Positions 40,950 through 54,235 are shown, counted from the stretch's first letter. The stretch: DNA of 64,000 nucleotides from Enterobacter mori LMG 25706 (GCF_000211415.1 NZ_GL890775.1:833999-897998); one strand, 5' to 3'. Notes: generated from the letters alone by a model not told the origin. Program-made: numbers and translations.

Positions 40950-41996
40950 TTAACGTTTTACCGTCCAGTGTACAGTTTCACCGGCCAGGAACGGGATCAG
41001 CGTGTCATCCGTCAACGGAATCGCGTCGTCCACCTGGCTGGCTTTGCGCTCCAGCTCGATGAAGCTCTCATTGACCGGCAGACCATAGAAGCGTGGGCCG
41101 TTGAGGGAGCAGAACGCTTCAAAATGTTCCAGCGCATTCATCTCTTCAAACACGGTGGCATAGCTCGCCAGCGCAGTAGGCGCGTTGAAGCAACCAGCGC
41201 AGCCGCAGCTGGCCTCTTTACGATGACGCGCGTGCGGGGCGGAGTCGGTACCCAGGAACGCGCGGGAGAAACCGCTCGCAACCAGCTCGCGCAGGGCTTG
41301 CTGGTGGATATTGCGTTTGAGGATCGGCAGGCAATAGAGGTGAGGGCGCACGCCGCCAACCAGCATGTGGTTACGGTTAAACATCAGGTGCTGAGGCGTG
41401 ATGGTGGCGGCGATAAGATCGTTGCCATCGCGAACATATTCCGCGGCGTCTTTGGTGGTGATATGTTCAAACACCACCTTAAGGGCAGGCAGATGCTGGC
41501 GCAGCGGTTCCATTACCGTTTCGATAAACCGGGCTTCACGGTCGAAGATATCAATCTCGGCGTGCGTCACTTCCCCGTGTACCAGCAGCGGCATGCCCAG
41601 TTTTTGCATCCGTTCCAGAACGGGCATGATGGCATCAATGCTGGTCACACCGTGGCTGGAGTTGGTGGTGGCATTGGCCGGGTAGAGTTTTGCCGCGGTG
41701 AAGACACCTTCGTTAAACCCACGTTCTACTTCGTTCGGGTCGAGTGAATCGGTCAGGTAGCAGGTCATCAGCGGGGTGAAATCATGCCCCGCCGGAACGG
41801 CGTCAAGTATACGCTGGCGGTAAGCTATTGCGGCATCGACGGTCGTGACTGGCGGAACCAGGTTAGGCATAACAATCGCGCGGCCATAAATTTCGCTGGT
41901 ATAGGGCACGACGGTTTTCAGCATATCGCCATCGCGCAGATGGATATGCCAGTCGTCAGGGCGGCGGATTTTAAGAACCTGGGGTTGTGCAGTCAT
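40950..41996 (-). CDS. pyrC: Dihydroorotase PyrC
   Basis: Third step of pyrimidine synthesis: cyclises carbamoyl-aspartate to dihydroorotate. 348 residues, E. coli length, class II dihydroorotase with a binuclear zinc site: [13 protein letters not shown] (HxH ligands), the carboxylated Lys in [15 protein letters not shown], His ligands in LLVHGEVTH and VFEHITT, and the Asp in [12 protein letters not shown] PurR box lies 65 bases upstream. The E. coli gene is also tuned by a start-switching leader hairpin, which I did not verify here. Confidence 0.97.
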   Translation of the reverse strand: MTAQPQVLKIRRPDDWHIHLRDGDMLKTVVPYTSEIYGRAIVMPNLVPPVTTVDAAIAYRQRILDAVPAGHDFTPLMTCYLTDSLDPNEVERGFNEGVFTAAKLYPANATTNSSHGVTSIDAIMPVLERMQKLGMPLLVHGEVTHAEIDIFDREARFIETVMEPLRQHLPALKVVFEHITTKDAAEYVRDGNDLIAATITPQHLMFNRNHMLVGGVRPHLYCLPILKRNIHQQALRELVASGFSRAFLGTDSAPHARHRKEASCGCAGCFNAPTALASYATVFEEMNALEHFEAFCSLNGPRFYGLPVNESFIELERKASQVDDAIPLTDDTLIPFLAGETVHWTVKR

Positions 41997-42060
41997 GGAA
42001 GCTCCGGCTTGTCAGGAATCAGTCATAAGGATGGCTGTTTTTGCCGGACACAAATCATAA

Positions 42061-42076
42061 GCGGAAACGTTTTCGT
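42061..42076. promoter_or_regulatory. PurR box of pyrC
   Basis: GCGGAAACGTTTTCGT matches the PurR consensus ACGCAAACGTTTTCGT at 14 of 16 positions. PurR repression of pyrC is known in E. coli. Confidence 0.82.
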
Positions 42077-42093
42077 TTGCACACTTTTCTGCG

Positions 42094-42117
42094 AAAAAAA
42101 AGGGCGCTTCCGCGCCC
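42094..42117 (-). terminator. yceB terminator
   Basis: GGGCGC, loop, GCGCCC on the minus strand followed by eight T, just after the yceB stop. Confidence 0.88.
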
Positions 42118-42123
42118 TTCAGG

Positions 42124-42684
42124 TTAATCGGTGAAAGGAATAATGATTTCTCCCGGTTTCACCTCTATCCCTTTTGCATATTTTTTCGCGAGCGCTTCAC
42201 CCTTGCTCTTGTCTTCGCTCAAGACATAGGCGGGTTGCTGGTTGAAGTAATTACGCAGCGACTGATTCAGATAAGGCATCAGAGTTTGCAGTACCGGCTT
42301 CATTTTGTCCGGCGTGACGACCGCATCGACGATCTCCATTTCCTGCAGGAAAATGGCCCCTTTCTCTTTGTTGAAGACCGGCAGCGCCTTGAGCTTCAGC
42401 TTAATATCGGCTTTCTGGTTGCCGAATAATGAGGTCATATCCAGCGTGGCGTCACCGGAAAGGGTGACTTTGTTCGGTTCTTCACGTCCAATCTGGCTGG
42501 CGAGATTGCTGAGGACGATATGGGCATCGGCAAGGCCCGGAACGCCGATGTCTTTGGCAAAGTTATTATGTTTTTCCAGCGCCTGATTAATTTCCTGCTC
42601 ACTGACGGTGTACTGCGTAAGCTGGTTACAGCCTACCAGCAGGCCACTCACAATTAACGCAGCGGCAATGACAATCTTCTTCAT
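42124..42684 (-). CDS. yceB: DUF1439 lipoprotein YceB
   Basis: 186 residues, E. coli length. The signal peptide ends in the lipobox LLVGC (MKKIVIAAALIVSGLLVGCN). The mature part EQEINQALEKHNNFAKDIG and PYLNQSLRNYFNQQPAYVL matches the family. It resembles lipid-binding tubular folds; function unknown. The ATG at 42684 is used because GAGGAACACT precedes it. In E. coli grxB lies upstream of yceB; here the next gene is mdtH, 124 bases away. Confidence 0.93.
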   Translation of the reverse strand: MKKIVIAAALIVSGLLVGCNQLTQYTVSEQEINQALEKHNNFAKDIGVPGLADAHIVLSNLASQIGREEPNKVTLSGDATLDMTSLFGNQKADIKLKLKALPVFNKEKGAIFLQEMEIVDAVVTPDKMKPVLQTLMPYLNQSLRNYFNQQPAYVLSEDKSKGEALAKKYAKGIEVKPGEIIIPFTD

Positions 42685-42808
42685 AGTGTTCCTCAACGAA
42701 AAATCGGCGCATCTGTCCTGATACGCCAGTATGTCAGTGTGAATAGTGAGAAACCAGCAGAAAAAACTGAGAATTGAGGCGGGAAAGGATACCCGCCAGA
42801 AAGAAGAA

Positions 42809-44017
42809 CTAGGCGCCGGGTTCGAGCATGCCGCTCGCGCTGCGCTTCTGGCTGAATTGCCACCACAGGGCCAGCAGGGTCATAAAGCCTACCACGCCGA
42901 GCATCATCCACGGCAGTTCCGGCTGGTTCAGCGCTTTACCAGCGTCGAACAGCCAGCCGCCTCCGGCATAGCCCAGCGCGCCGCCAAGGGCGAGCCCAAG
43001 TCGACTGAACCCCATATAGCTGCCACGCGCGCGTGCATCGGCCAGTGAGGCACTCAGCGTCTCACGCGCGGGTTCGGCAATGATCGAGCCGATGTAGACG
43101 GTGCAAATCAGCATGAACAGCTGCTGCAGTGAATTCACGAGCCCGATGGGCATCATGCTCAGCGTCATCAGCAGAAGCCCTGCCATCAGGCGATGCTCCA
43201 GACGAAAGCGGCGCTCGCTCCAGCGGGCTATCGGGTAGAGGAGCGTCAGTGACAGGCAGGCCTCAATGGCATACATCCACTTCACGGCGGCAGGGGTTCC
43301 TGCAATGTCGTTAACCATGATCGGCAGCATCAGCATGCCCTGCACCGCCAGCATGTAGTACCCCGTCAGGGTGAGCACATAGGTGACAAAGCGTTTGTCG
43401 CGCAAAACGCGGCCCAGACCTTCTCTCACCGGTGCTTTCACCGTCGACAATTTCCACGCGGGCAGGAACAGGCCATTGAACAAGGCGCAGAGAATAAACA
43501 GCACCGCACCAGTCGCACAGACCAGACGGAAATCATACTGCAGGAGCCAACTGCCCAGCAGTGCGCCAATCACCGCGCCAGCGCTATCCTGCATCATCAG
43601 AATCGAGAAGAAGCGTCCACGGTGCTGCGGGCGGATCAGCTTCACCACCAGCGCGGTACGCGGCGGATCGAACAGGGTGCCGCCAATCCCGGAGAGGAAG
43701 CAGGAGAACCACAGCAGCCAGGGCTCGTGGGCGATTGCCATCGTGGCAAAGCCTGCCGCGCGTAACAGCATGCCGGTAACGATCATCGGTTTAGCGCCGA
43801 AGCGGTCAGCAATGGCCCCACCAAAGACGCCCAGACCCTGCTGGACAAACTGGCGCAACCCCAGTGCAATGCCAACCATTAATGCCGCCCAGCCCATCTG
43901 ATCGACAAAGCGGATCGAAATAAGCGGAAAAACGACAAAAAAGCCGAGCACGACCAGCATGTTATCGACGAGCAGGAAATATTTACCCAGGCTCCTGGCC
44001 TGTGATACGCGGGACAT
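42809..44017 (-). CDS. mdtH: MFS multidrug exporter MdtH
   Basis: Inner-membrane drug efflux transporter with 12 helices; in E. coli linked with norfloxacin and enoxacin resistance. 402 residues, E. coli length. MFS motif [14 protein letters not shown] follows helix 2. The ATG at 44017 is preceded by GGAGGGAACA; a longer frame of 28 more codons lacks support and is not conserved. The 238 bases up to rimJ hold the divergent promoters only. Confidence 0.94.
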   Translation of the reverse strand: MSRVSQARSLGKYFLLVDNMLVVLGFFVVFPLISIRFVDQMGWAALMVGIALGLRQFVQQGLGVFGGAIADRFGAKPMIVTGMLLRAAGFATMAIAHEPWLLWFSCFLSGIGGTLFDPPRTALVVKLIRPQHRGRFFSILMMQDSAGAVIGALLGSWLLQYDFRLVCATGAVLFILCALFNGLFLPAWKLSTVKAPVREGLGRVLRDKRFVTYVLTLTGYYMLAVQGMLMLPIMVNDIAGTPAAVKWMYAIEACLSLTLLYPIARWSERRFRLEHRLMAGLLLMTLSMMPIGLVNSLQQLFMLICTVYIGSIIAEPARETLSASLADARARGSYMGFSRLGLALGGALGYAGGGWLFDAGKALNQPELPWMMLGVVGFMTLLALWWQFSQKRSASGMLEPGA

Positions 44018-44255
44018 TGTTCCCTCCAGGGAAAATAAGAAGGTGAGCACGCTAACATTCTGCGGTGTCGCCGCGTTTTTTCCCACCCCCGGGCGTGACA
44101 ATATTTTTTTATCAAAAGGGTGCTTTGATAGAGAGTTCTCATCGAAAAATGTGAAAAGAGGTCAAAATGGTATGTCACTGTTTTCACAGACGGCGCAGGC
44201 GCAGGTATAGTAAAGCTAATCGGTAGAACAGAAGTGACGGGAAGGAGTGGTATCG

Positions 44256-44840
44256 ATGTTTGGCTATCGCAGCAATGTGCCAAAAGTGCGTCTGACAACG
44301 GACAGGCTCGTCGTTCGTCTAGTGCATGAGCGTGATGCCTGGCGTCTGGCGGATTATTACGCCGAGAATCGCCAGTTTTTAAAGCCCTGGGAACCCGTTC
44401 GGGATGAGAGCCATTGTTACCCCTCCGGCTGGCAGGCGCGTCTCAGTATGATCGCGGAATTTCACAAACAGGGCAGCGCATTTTATTTCGCGCTGCTGGA
44501 TCCGGAAGAAAAAGAGATTATCGGCATCGCCAATTTTTCTAACGTGGTGCGCGGATCGTTCCATGCCTGTTATCTCGGCTACTCCATCGGTCAGAAATGG
44601 CAGGGGCAGGGGCTGATGTTTGAGGCGTTAACGGCGGCGATCCGCTACATGCAACGCACGCAACATATCCACCGTATTATGGCGAACTACATGCCGCATA
44701 ATCAGCGCAGCGGGGATTTGCTGGCGCGCTTAGGCTTTGAGAAAGAGGGCTACGCCAAAGACTATCTGCTTATCGATGGCGAATGGCGCGATCATGTCCT
44801 CACCGCATTAACCACCCCGGACTGGACTGCAGGTCGTTAA
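44256..44840 (+). CDS. rimJ: Ribosomal protein S5 alanine N-acetyltransferase RimJ
   Basis: Acetylates the N-terminal Ala of ribosomal protein S5 and also acts in ribosome assembly. 194 residues, E. coli length, GNAT fold: [15 protein letters not shown], the acetyl-CoA loop [18 protein letters not shown], and [23 protein letters not shown] with eight bases' spacing precedes the ATG at 44256; an upstream GTG is ignored. First of a run rimJ-yceH-mviM-murJ. Confidence 0.95.
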   Translation: MFGYRSNVPKVRLTTDRLVVRLVHERDAWRLADYYAENRQFLKPWEPVRDESHCYPSGWQARLSMIAEFHKQGSAFYFALLDPEEKEIIGIANFSNVVRGSFHACYLGYSIGQKWQGQGLMFEALTAAIRYMQRTQHIHRIMANYMPHNQRSGDLLARLGFEKEGYAKDYLLIDGEWRDHVLTALTTPDWTAGR

Positions 44841-44849
44841 GGAGAAAAG

Positions 44850-45500
44850 ATGAAATATCAGTTAAGCGGTGCAGAAGCGCGCGTTGTCGGCAGCCTGCTG
44901 GAAAAACAGGTCACCACGCCGGAACAGTATCCGCTTTCGGTCAACGCCGTGACGATGGCCTGCAACCAAAAAACCAACCGTGAGCCGGTCATGAACCTCA
45001 GCGAGCATGATGTTCAGGACGTGCTGGATGCGCTGGTCAAACGCCACTACCTGCGCACCGTCAGCGGCTTCGGTAACCGCGTCACGAAGTATGAACAGCG
45101 CTTTTGTAACTCCGAATTTGGCGACCTGAAGCTGAGCAGCGCGGAAGTGGCGGTCATCACCACGCTGTTGCTGCGGGGGGCACAGACGCCAGGGGAACTG
45201 CGGACGCGCGCTTCCCGTATGCATGAGTTCAGCGATATGCAGGAGGTCGAACAGACGCTTGAAGGGCTGGCGGCTCGTGAGGACGGCCCTTACGTGGTGC
45301 GTCTGGCGCGCGAGCCGGGAAAACGCGAAAGCCGATATATGCATCTGTTTAGCGGTGATGTTGACGCCGCAAGCGCAGCGGCTGAATCGGATCGCCCTGA
45401 AAACAATGACAGCCTTGCCGCGCGCGTAGAGGCCCTGGAAGAAGAGGTCGCCGGGCTAAAACAGCGTCTGGATGCGTTGCTGGCACATCTGGGAGACTAA
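44850..45500 (+). CDS. yceH: UPF0502 (DUF480) protein YceH
   Basis: 216 residues, E. coli-like length. Two winged-helix-like halves ([21 protein letters not shown] and [27 protein letters not shown]) and a C-terminal coiled coil ([18 protein letters not shown]). Function unknown. GGAG precedes the ATG, nine bases after rimJ; mviM starts two bases after its stop, so the three form an operon. Confidence 0.94.
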   Translation: MKYQLSGAEARVVGSLLEKQVTTPEQYPLSVNAVTMACNQKTNREPVMNLSEHDVQDVLDALVKRHYLRTVSGFGNRVTKYEQRFCNSEFGDLKLSSAEVAVITTLLLRGAQTPGELRTRASRMHEFSDMQEVEQTLEGLAAREDGPYVVRLAREPGKRESRYMHLFSGDVDAASAAAESDRPENNDSLAARVEALEEEVAGLKQRLDALLAHLGD

Positions 45501-45502
45501 CA

Positions 45503-46426
45503 GTGAAAAAATTACGCATTGGCGTGGTCGGTCTGGGCGGTATCGCGCAGAAAGCCTGGCTACCGGTTTTGGGCGCAGCATCTGACTGGACGCTGCAGGG
45601 GGCCTGGTCGCCCACGCGCGAGAAGGCCGAACGCATCTGTGAAACCTGGCGCATTCCGTATGCCAGCTCGCTTCAGGCGTTAGCCCACGAGTGCGATGCG
45701 GTATTTGTGCATACCTCAACGGCAACGCACTATCAGGTGGTGAGCGAGCTGCTCAACGCGGGTGTCCACGTCTGCGTGGATAAGCCGCTGGCAGAAAATG
45801 TTCAGGATGCCGAACGGCTGATTGAGCTTGCCGCGCGCAAAAAGCTGACGCTGATGGTGGGCTTCAACCGCCGCTTCGCACCGCTTTACCAGCAGCTTAA
45901 GGCGCAGTCGGGCACGTTTGCCTCGCTGCGGATGGATAAGCACCGCACCGACAGCGTCGGGCCGAACGATCTGCGCTTCACCCTGCTGGATGATTATCTT
46001 CACGTTGTGGATACGGCGTTATGGCTGACGGACGGCAATGCACAGCTGAAAAGCGGCACTCTGCTGACAAACGATCAGGGGCAGATGGTCTATGCGGAAC
46101 ACCACTTTGCCGTTGAGCATCTTCAAGTGACCACCAGCATGCATCGTCGGGCCGGTAGCCAGCGTGAATCCGTGCAGGCGGTGACCGACGGCGCGCTGGT
46201 CGACATTACGGACATGCGTGAGTGGCGGGAAGAGAAGGGCAACGGCGTGGTGACACTGCCCGTTCCCGGCTGGCAGAGCACGCTGGAGCAGCGCGGTTTT
46301 GTCGGGTGTGCTCGTCACTTTATCACCTGCGTACAAAATCAGACGGTTCCTGAAACCTCCGGCGAGCAGGCGATTCTGGCGCAGCGCATTGTAGAAAGGC
46401 TCTGGCGCGACGCCATGAGTGAATAA
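45503..46426 (+). CDS. mviM: Gfo/Idh/MocA-family oxidoreductase MviM
   Basis: 307 residues, E. coli length. N-terminal Rossmann fold with GVVGLGGIAQKAWLPVL, then the VDKPLAENVQDAERLIELA motif of the family with the catalytic Lys, and the MVGFNRRFAPLY stretch. Substrate unknown despite the name (a virulence mutant label from Salmonella). Last of rimJ-yceH-mviM before a REP-like element and murJ. Confidence 0.94.
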   Translation: MKKLRIGVVGLGGIAQKAWLPVLGAASDWTLQGAWSPTREKAERICETWRIPYASSLQALAHECDAVFVHTSTATHYQVVSELLNAGVHVCVDKPLAENVQDAERLIELAARKKLTLMVGFNRRFAPLYQQLKAQSGTFASLRMDKHRTDSVGPNDLRFTLLDDYLHVVDTALWLTDGNAQLKSGTLLTNDQGQMVYAEHHFAVEHLQVTTSMHRRAGSQRESVQAVTDGALVDITDMREWREEKGNGVVTLPVPGWQSTLEQRGFVGCARHFITCVQNQTVPETSGEQAILAQRIVERLWRDAMSE

Positions 46427-46471
46427 CTCGCTGTAACATCTGCGGATAGTAATTCGTTGAAATCCGGTTAG

Positions 46472-48091
<1,620 letters not shown>

Positions 48092-48150
48092 ACGCCAAAA
48101 GGGGAGTTCACCTTATGGTGCTCCCCACAGCCTGATTTGCCGCTAAGGCG

Positions 48151-48576
48151 TCAAATCGAAATCTTTTTCCCGCCCGTAATGCGTGCCGTGGCCGTCTGAC
48201 CATCCGCACCGTACAGCCCCGGCTCTTTATGGGGTTTTAATACTTCCAGAGCCTGCTGATTACGCACCATCTGTCCCTCAAGTAACCAACCGTTATGCTG
48301 GTTGAGATCGCGCAGATGCTGGGTTTTTTCCGTAATCGTTTGCCAACGTTCGACAATTTCATCGTTGGCGCTGCGCTTCTGATCCTGTTCAGCGCGTCGC
48401 TGCTGCTCAAGGTAATCCAGCGTCGCCAGAAGCGAACTTTTGTCTTCAGTAATGCGTTGCACCGCGCTGCCGTTGATTTGACCCGAAGACAGGTGTTGTT
48501 GTTCAGCATCCATTACCGTTTTCAGGTCGTTCAGGACAACCGTCATCTGATCCAGTATTTCTGACAGTCGACTCAT
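48151..48576 (-). CDS. flgN: Flagellar hook-filament junction chaperone FlgN
   Basis: Type III export chaperone for FlgK and FlgL. 141 residues (E. coli 138), helical: MSRLSEILDQMTVVLNDLKTVMDAEQQ-type N-terminus (split here after LNDL) and a C-terminal part with NQQALEVLKP that binds the cargo. Four bases after flgM, in one operon with it. Confidence 0.94.
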   Translation of the reverse strand: MSRLSEILDQMTVVLNDLKTVMDAEQQHLSSGQINGSAVQRITEDKSSLLATLDYLEQQRRAEQDQKRSANDEIVERWQTITEKTQHLRDLNQHNGWLLEGQMVRNQQALEVLKPHKEPGLYGADGQTATARITGGKKISI

Positions 48577-48580
48577 ACGG

Positions 48581-48874
48581 TTATTTACTCTGTAAGAAAC
48601 TCTGCGCTTCCTCGATCAGCGCGTCAGCGATTTTGCTGGTATCCATTTTCAGCTCGCCGTTACGAATGGCCGTTTTCAGCGCTTCAACACGTTCCATGTT
48701 GATATCGCTGCTGCCCGGCTGCATCAGTTTGGACTGCGCGTCGCTCAGGGTCACGCTGGTGCTGTTAGCCGTAGACGGTTTTTCCAGACGCGTTTTCTGC
48801 GCGGGAGCGTCATTCGTTTCGCGAGGTTGTACAGTGCTAACCGGCTTCAGGGCTGATGTACGATCAATGCTCAT
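48581..48874 (-). CDS. flgM: Anti-sigma-28 factor FlgM
   Basis: Binds FliA and is exported through the finished hook to release it. 97 residues, E. coli length: [20 protein letters not shown] start, flexible middle, and the C-terminal FliA-binding helices ([34 protein letters not shown]). Transcribed from a sigma-28 promoter at 48935-48961 and probably also from flgA upstream. Confidence 0.96.
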   Translation of the reverse strand: MSIDRTSALKPVSTVQPRETNDAPAQKTRLEKPSTANSTSVTLSDAQSKLMQPGSSDINMERVEALKTAIRNGELKMDTSKIADALIEEAQSFLQSK

Positions 48875-48934
48875 AGTGTTGTCCTCATCGAGGGTTCGCG
48901 GCGTTTGCGCCTGACATCATCATTAGTTGAATAT

Positions 48935-48961
48935 TTATCGGCAGGCACCGCGAAATCTTTA
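48935..48961 (-). promoter_or_regulatory. Sigma-28 (FliA) promoter of flgM
   Basis: On the minus strand TAAAGATT, 11 bases, GCCGATAA: the consensus TAAAGTTT-N11-GCCGATAA with one mismatch. 61 bases before the flgM start. Confidence 0.92.
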
Positions 48962-48967
48962 AAAAGA

Positions 48968-49627
48968 TTATAGGTTAATCAGAATATTCCCATCAGAATC
49001 GACGGTTCCGCTAACCACCTGGCCTGAAGACATTCTGACCCGGGCATTTTGCGCCACGGCGGCATTGTTTAATGCCTTACCTTCACTGTTGATACTAAAG
49101 CCGTCTCCGTTGGCGACCCCCATCACCTGCTGACCCGCTTTCACCCGCCACGCTTTACGCAGCATAGAGAGCTGAATGGCCTGGCCTGGTGCCATATCGC
49201 GCAGGCTGACCGCGTCCTGTGCCTGGTTTATGTCCAGCATCGTTCGCGGCGGAAGCTGATCCAGTCGACCGCGTTTAAGCGTCACGCTGCTGGCCTGCAG
49301 TACCCTGCCGCGGGCAATGGGCGCGGCGGCAACAACATAATTGCCCGTCGCCTGAACCGCAACCTGTAAATAGCGTTTTTCGTTGGCGCAGCGCGCCAGC
49401 ACGTTCACGTTACCCCACAGCTTTGTCGTGCCGGTCACGGTGAATGAGGGCTGTTCGCAGGAGGGATAGAGATTAGGCGGCGTGCGAACGGTGACGCTGA
49501 CTTCATCACTAAAGCCCGCCAGCTGCTGTGCAAAAAAAGTCGTCAGCTGAGCCTGTAAGTTTTCAGCCTGCGCCAGAGGGCTTAAAAGCAATAAGGTTGC
49601 CGCCAGGCCTCGTTTTATCGTCCGCAT
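48968..49627 (-). CDS. flgA: Flagellar P-ring assembly chaperone FlgA
   Basis: Periplasmic chaperone for the P-ring protein FlgI. 219 residues, E. coli length, signal peptide MRTIKRGLAATLLLLSPLAQA. C-terminal SAF domain: NYVVAAAPIARGRVLQASSVTLKRG, QDAVSLRDMAPGQAI, and the end RMSSGQVVSGTVDSDGNILI. The ATG at 49627 is used; four codons upstream are open. Transcribed divergently from flgB. Confidence 0.95.
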   Translation of the reverse strand: MRTIKRGLAATLLLLSPLAQAENLQAQLTTFFAQQLAGFSDEVSVTVRTPPNLYPSCEQPSFTVTGTTKLWGNVNVLARCANEKRYLQVAVQATGNYVVAAAPIARGRVLQASSVTLKRGRLDQLPPRTMLDINQAQDAVSLRDMAPGQAIQLSMLRKAWRVKAGQQVMGVANGDGFSINSEGKALNNAAVAQNARVRMSSGQVVSGTVDSDGNILINL

Positions 49628-49683
49628 TGCACATCCCACCGTTTCCAGAATTGAGAGGATTCTACCCGCAGTGGTTTTACATC

Positions 49684-49725
49684 AACGCAATAAATAGCGA
49701 CGCATTTTGCGCTTATTCCGTCGAT
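49684..49725. promoter_or_regulatory. FlhDC-type box between flgA and flgB
   Basis: AACGCAATAAATAGCG (49684-49699) fits the FlhD4C2 half-site AAYGS-N2-3-AAATARCG fully; about ten bases on, CGCTTATTCCGTCG (49710 on) gives a weaker inverted half-site. Expected to activate both flgA and flgB as class-2 flagellar operons. Confidence 0.7.
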
Positions 49726-49784
49726 AGGGGAGACGGGGTGAGATTTAAGCTGTGAACTGAAATTTTGCCATCAGCGGAGGAGAC

Positions 49785-50201
49785 ATGCTCGATAAACTCG
49801 ACGCCGCGTTACGTTTTCAGCAGGAAGCGCTCAATTTACGCGCCCAGCGGCAGGAGATTTTAGCCGCCAATATTGCCAACGCCGATACCCCGGGGTATCA
49901 GGCGCGCGATATTGATTTTTCCAGTGAACTTAAAAAAGTGATGGAGCGCGGACGTGCCGAAGGAACGGGTGTCGCACTTGCACTGACATCCTCACGCCAT
50001 ATTCCTGCTCAGGCGATGACCGCGCCCACGACCGATTTACTTTATCGCATTCCCGACCAGCCATCGCTTGACGGCAATACCGTCGACATGGACCGGGAGC
50101 GTACGCAGTTTGCCGATAACAGCCTGCAGTACCAGACGGGTCTGACCCTACTCGGCGGACAAATTAAAGGCATGATGACCGTCCTGCAAGGGGGCAACTA
50201 A
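49785..50201 (+). CDS. flgB: Flagellar proximal rod protein FlgB
   Basis: Proximal rod subunit, exported by the flagellar type III system. 138 residues, E. coli length: N-terminal rod motif [18 protein letters not shown] and C-terminal helices ([20 protein letters not shown]). First gene of the flgBCDEFGHIJ class-2 operon; GCGGAGGAGAC precedes the ATG. Confidence 0.97.
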   Translation: MLDKLDAALRFQQEALNLRAQRQEILAANIANADTPGYQARDIDFSSELKKVMERGRAEGTGVALALTSSRHIPAQAMTAPTTDLLYRIPDQPSLDGNTVDMDRERTQFADNSLQYQTGLTLLGGQIKGMMTVLQGGN

Positions 50202-50204
50202 TCC

Positions 50205-50609
50205 ATGGCTTTGCTGAATATTTTTGATATCGCCGGTTCGGCGTTAACGGCACAGTCCAAGCGTCTGAACGTTGCCGCCAGTAACCTCGCTAACGCCGAC
50301 AGCGTAACCGGTCCTGACGGACAGCCCTATAAAGCAAAACAGGTGGTCTTTCAGGTCGATGCTGCACCGGGTGCGGCAACAGGCGGCGTGAAAGTCTCTG
50401 ACGTGGTGGAGAGCCAGGCACCTGACAAGCTGGTGTATGAACCGGGCAACCCGCTCGCCGATGCCAGTGGTTACGTGAAGATGCCTAACGTGGATGTGGT
50501 CGGTGAGATGGTGAACTCGATGTCCGCCTCGCGCAGCTATCAGGCAAACGTCGAAGTGCTCAACACCGTGAAGAGCATGATGCTCAAAACACTCACGCTC
50601 GGCCAGTAA
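50205..50609 (+). CDS. flgC: Flagellar proximal rod protein FlgC
   Basis: 134 residues, E. coli length. Rod motif [21 protein letters not shown] at the start and the C-terminal pair [22 protein letters not shown] and [10 protein letters not shown]. Begins three bases after flgB. Confidence 0.97.
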   Translation: MALLNIFDIAGSALTAQSKRLNVAASNLANADSVTGPDGQPYKAKQVVFQVDAAPGAATGGVKVSDVVESQAPDKLVYEPGNPLADASGYVKMPNVDVVGEMVNSMSASRSYQANVEVLNTVKSMMLKTLTLGQ

Positions 50610-50620
50610 AGGAGACACGC

Positions 50621-51331
50621 ATGTCCATTGCCGTCAGTATGAATGACCCAACGAATACGGGGGTCAGCAGTGCCAGCACGACCTCCGGTTCCAGCTCCCT
50701 GACCGGAAGCAGTGCTAACGATCTGCAAAGCAGCTTCTTAACGCTGCTGGTGGCGCAGCTGAAGAACCAGGATCCTACCAACCCGATGCAGAACAACGAA
50801 CTGACCACGCAGCTTGCGCAGATCAGTACAGTGAGCGGCATTGAGAAACTGAATACCACGCTCGGCTCCGTCTCCGGTCAAATCGACAACAGCCAGTCTT
50901 TGCAGGCAGCCAACCTGATTGGTCATGGGGTGATGATCCCGGGGACCACCATTCTGGCGGGCACCAGCACCACCGATGGCACCTCAACCACCACCACCAC
51001 GCCGTTTGGCGTTGAGCTGCAGCAGGCGGCTGACAAAGTGACCGCGACGATCACCGACTCGACCGGTGCCGTGGTACGCACCATCGACATCGGTGAGTTG
51101 AAAGCTGGTGTGCATACCTTCACCTGGGATGGCAGCCTCACCGACGGCACCAAAGCACCAAACGGTTCCTATAAGGTGGCGATCAGCGCCAGCACCGGGA
51201 CCACCCAGCTGGTTGCGCAGCCGCTGCAGTTTGCACTGGTTCAGGGCGTCATCAAAAGTAGCGATGGCAACAAACTGGATTTGGGTACCTCTGGTACCAC
51301 CACACTCGACGAAGTTCGGCAGATTATCTAA
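50621..51331 (+). CDS. flgD: Flagellar hook-cap (scaffold) protein FlgD
   Basis: Caps the growing hook so FlgE can polymerise. 236 residues (E. coli 231): an N-terminal export region with LTLLVAQLKNQDPTNPMQNNELTTQLAQIS, then Tudor/Ig-like domains (VRTIDIGELKAGVHTFTWDG). A Thr/Ser-rich stretch (TSTTDGTSTTTTTPF) near residues 115-130 is longer than usual. Confidence 0.96.
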   Translation: MSIAVSMNDPTNTGVSSASTTSGSSSLTGSSANDLQSSFLTLLVAQLKNQDPTNPMQNNELTTQLAQISTVSGIEKLNTTLGSVSGQIDNSQSLQAANLIGHGVMIPGTTILAGTSTTDGTSTTTTTPFGVELQQAADKVTATITDSTGAVVRTIDIGELKAGVHTFTWDGSLTDGTKAPNGSYKVAISASTGTTQLVAQPLQFALVQGVIKSSDGNKLDLGTSGTTTLDEVRQII

Positions 51332-51357
51332 GCCTTTACACTTATCAGGAGTAAGTC

Positions 51358-52608
51358 ATGGCCTTTTCTCAAGCGGTCAGCGGCCTGAATGCTGCGGCCA
51401 CCAACCTGGACGTCATTGGCAACAACATCGCCAACTCCGCGACCTATGGTTTTAAATCCGGTTCGGCCTCGTTTGCCGATATGTTTGCAGGCTCTAAAGT
51501 CGGCCTGGGCGTTAAAGTCGCGGGTATCACTCAGGACTTTACCGACGGTACAACCACCAATACCGGTCGTGGTCTGGACGTTGCCATCAGCCAGAACGGT
51601 TTCTTCCGTATGGTGGATTCCAACGGCTCTGTGTTCTACAGCCGTAACGGCCAGTTTAAGCTCGACGAAAACCGTACTCTGGTGAACATGCAGGGGATGC
51701 AGTTGACCGGCTATCCGGTTGCAGGTACGCCACCAACGGTGCAGACCGGTGCGAACCCACAGGCGATTACTATCCCTAACACCCTGATGGCCGCGAAGGC
51801 GACCACAACGGCAACCCAGCAGATCAACCTGAACTCCACGGATGATGCGCAGACTGCCGCGTTCGATGCGACTAACCCGGATACCTACAACAAAAAAGGG
51901 ACCGTGACCGTATTCGATACCCAGGGTAACGCCCACAACATGTATGTCTACTACGTCAAAACAGCAGACAACAAATGGGATCTGTACACCCAGGACGGTA
52001 GCGTTGCCGGTTCTCCAGCAACCAAAGCCGCTCAAATGAACCTTGACAGCAACGGTAACCTGGCGGGCGTGTACAACTACAACGCGGCTGGCGTACTGAG
52101 CGCGACGCCAAACGCCACCCCGGCCATCAACATCACCACCGGTTCAGTGAGCGGCGCGACGCCAGCGACGTTCTCCCTGAGCTTCCAGAACTCCATGCAG
52201 CAGAATACCGGTGCCAACAACGTTGTCGGGACCACCCAGAACGGTTACAAGCCGGGCGATCTGGTGAGCTATCAGATTAACGACGACGGTACCGTTGTGG
52301 GTAACTACTCCAACGAACAGACGCAGGTTCTGGGTCAGATCGTGCTGGCAAACTTCGCTAACAACGAAGGCCTGAAATCGGAAGGCGACAACGTCTGGTC
52401 TGCAACCCAGTCCTCCGGCGTTGCGCTGCTCGGCACGGCGGGCACCGGTAACTTTGGTACGCTGACCAACGGCGCGCTGGAAGCCTCTAACGTGGACCTG
52501 AGTAAAGAGCTGGTGAACATGATTGTCGCGCAACGTAACTACCAGTCGAATGCGCAGACCATCAAAACGCAGGATCAGATCCTCAACACGCTGGTTAACC
52601 TGCGTTAA
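51358..52608 (+). CDS. flgE: Flagellar hook protein FlgE
   Basis: Main subunit of the hook. 416 residues (E. coli 402); the extra length falls in the surface domain. N-terminal SGLNAAATNLDVIGNNIANSATYGFKSG and C-terminal DLSKELVNMIVAQRNYQSNAQTI motifs (each split by about 380 residues) form the coiled D0 core. AGGAGTAAGTC precedes the ATG. Confidence 0.97.
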   Translation: MAFSQAVSGLNAAATNLDVIGNNIANSATYGFKSGSASFADMFAGSKVGLGVKVAGITQDFTDGTTTNTGRGLDVAISQNGFFRMVDSNGSVFYSRNGQFKLDENRTLVNMQGMQLTGYPVAGTPPTVQTGANPQAITIPNTLMAAKATTTATQQINLNSTDDAQTAAFDATNPDTYNKKGTVTVFDTQGNAHNMYVYYVKTADNKWDLYTQDGSVAGSPATKAAQMNLDSNGNLAGVYNYNAAGVLSATPNATPAINITTGSVSGATPATFSLSFQNSMQQNTGANNVVGTTQNGYKPGDLVSYQINDDGTVVGNYSNEQTQVLGQIVLANFANNEGLKSEGDNVWSATQSSGVALLGTAGTGNFGTLTNGALEASNVDLSKELVNMIVAQRNYQSNAQTIKTQDQILNTLVNLR

Positions 52609-52628
52609 GCGGCTAACAGGAACGCGCA

Positions 52629-54178
<1,550 letters not shown>

Positions 54179-54235
54179 GGTGCAGCCCGGTGCGGTCAAC
54201 GCCGCACCGGCTCCCTGTTTTCGAAGATGAAGGCA

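Noticed and set aside
48100-48128. Hairpin GGGGAGTTCACC/GGTGCTCCCC after murJ as a terminator
   Set aside because: The stem is good but there is no T-run on either side, so I do not call it a terminator.
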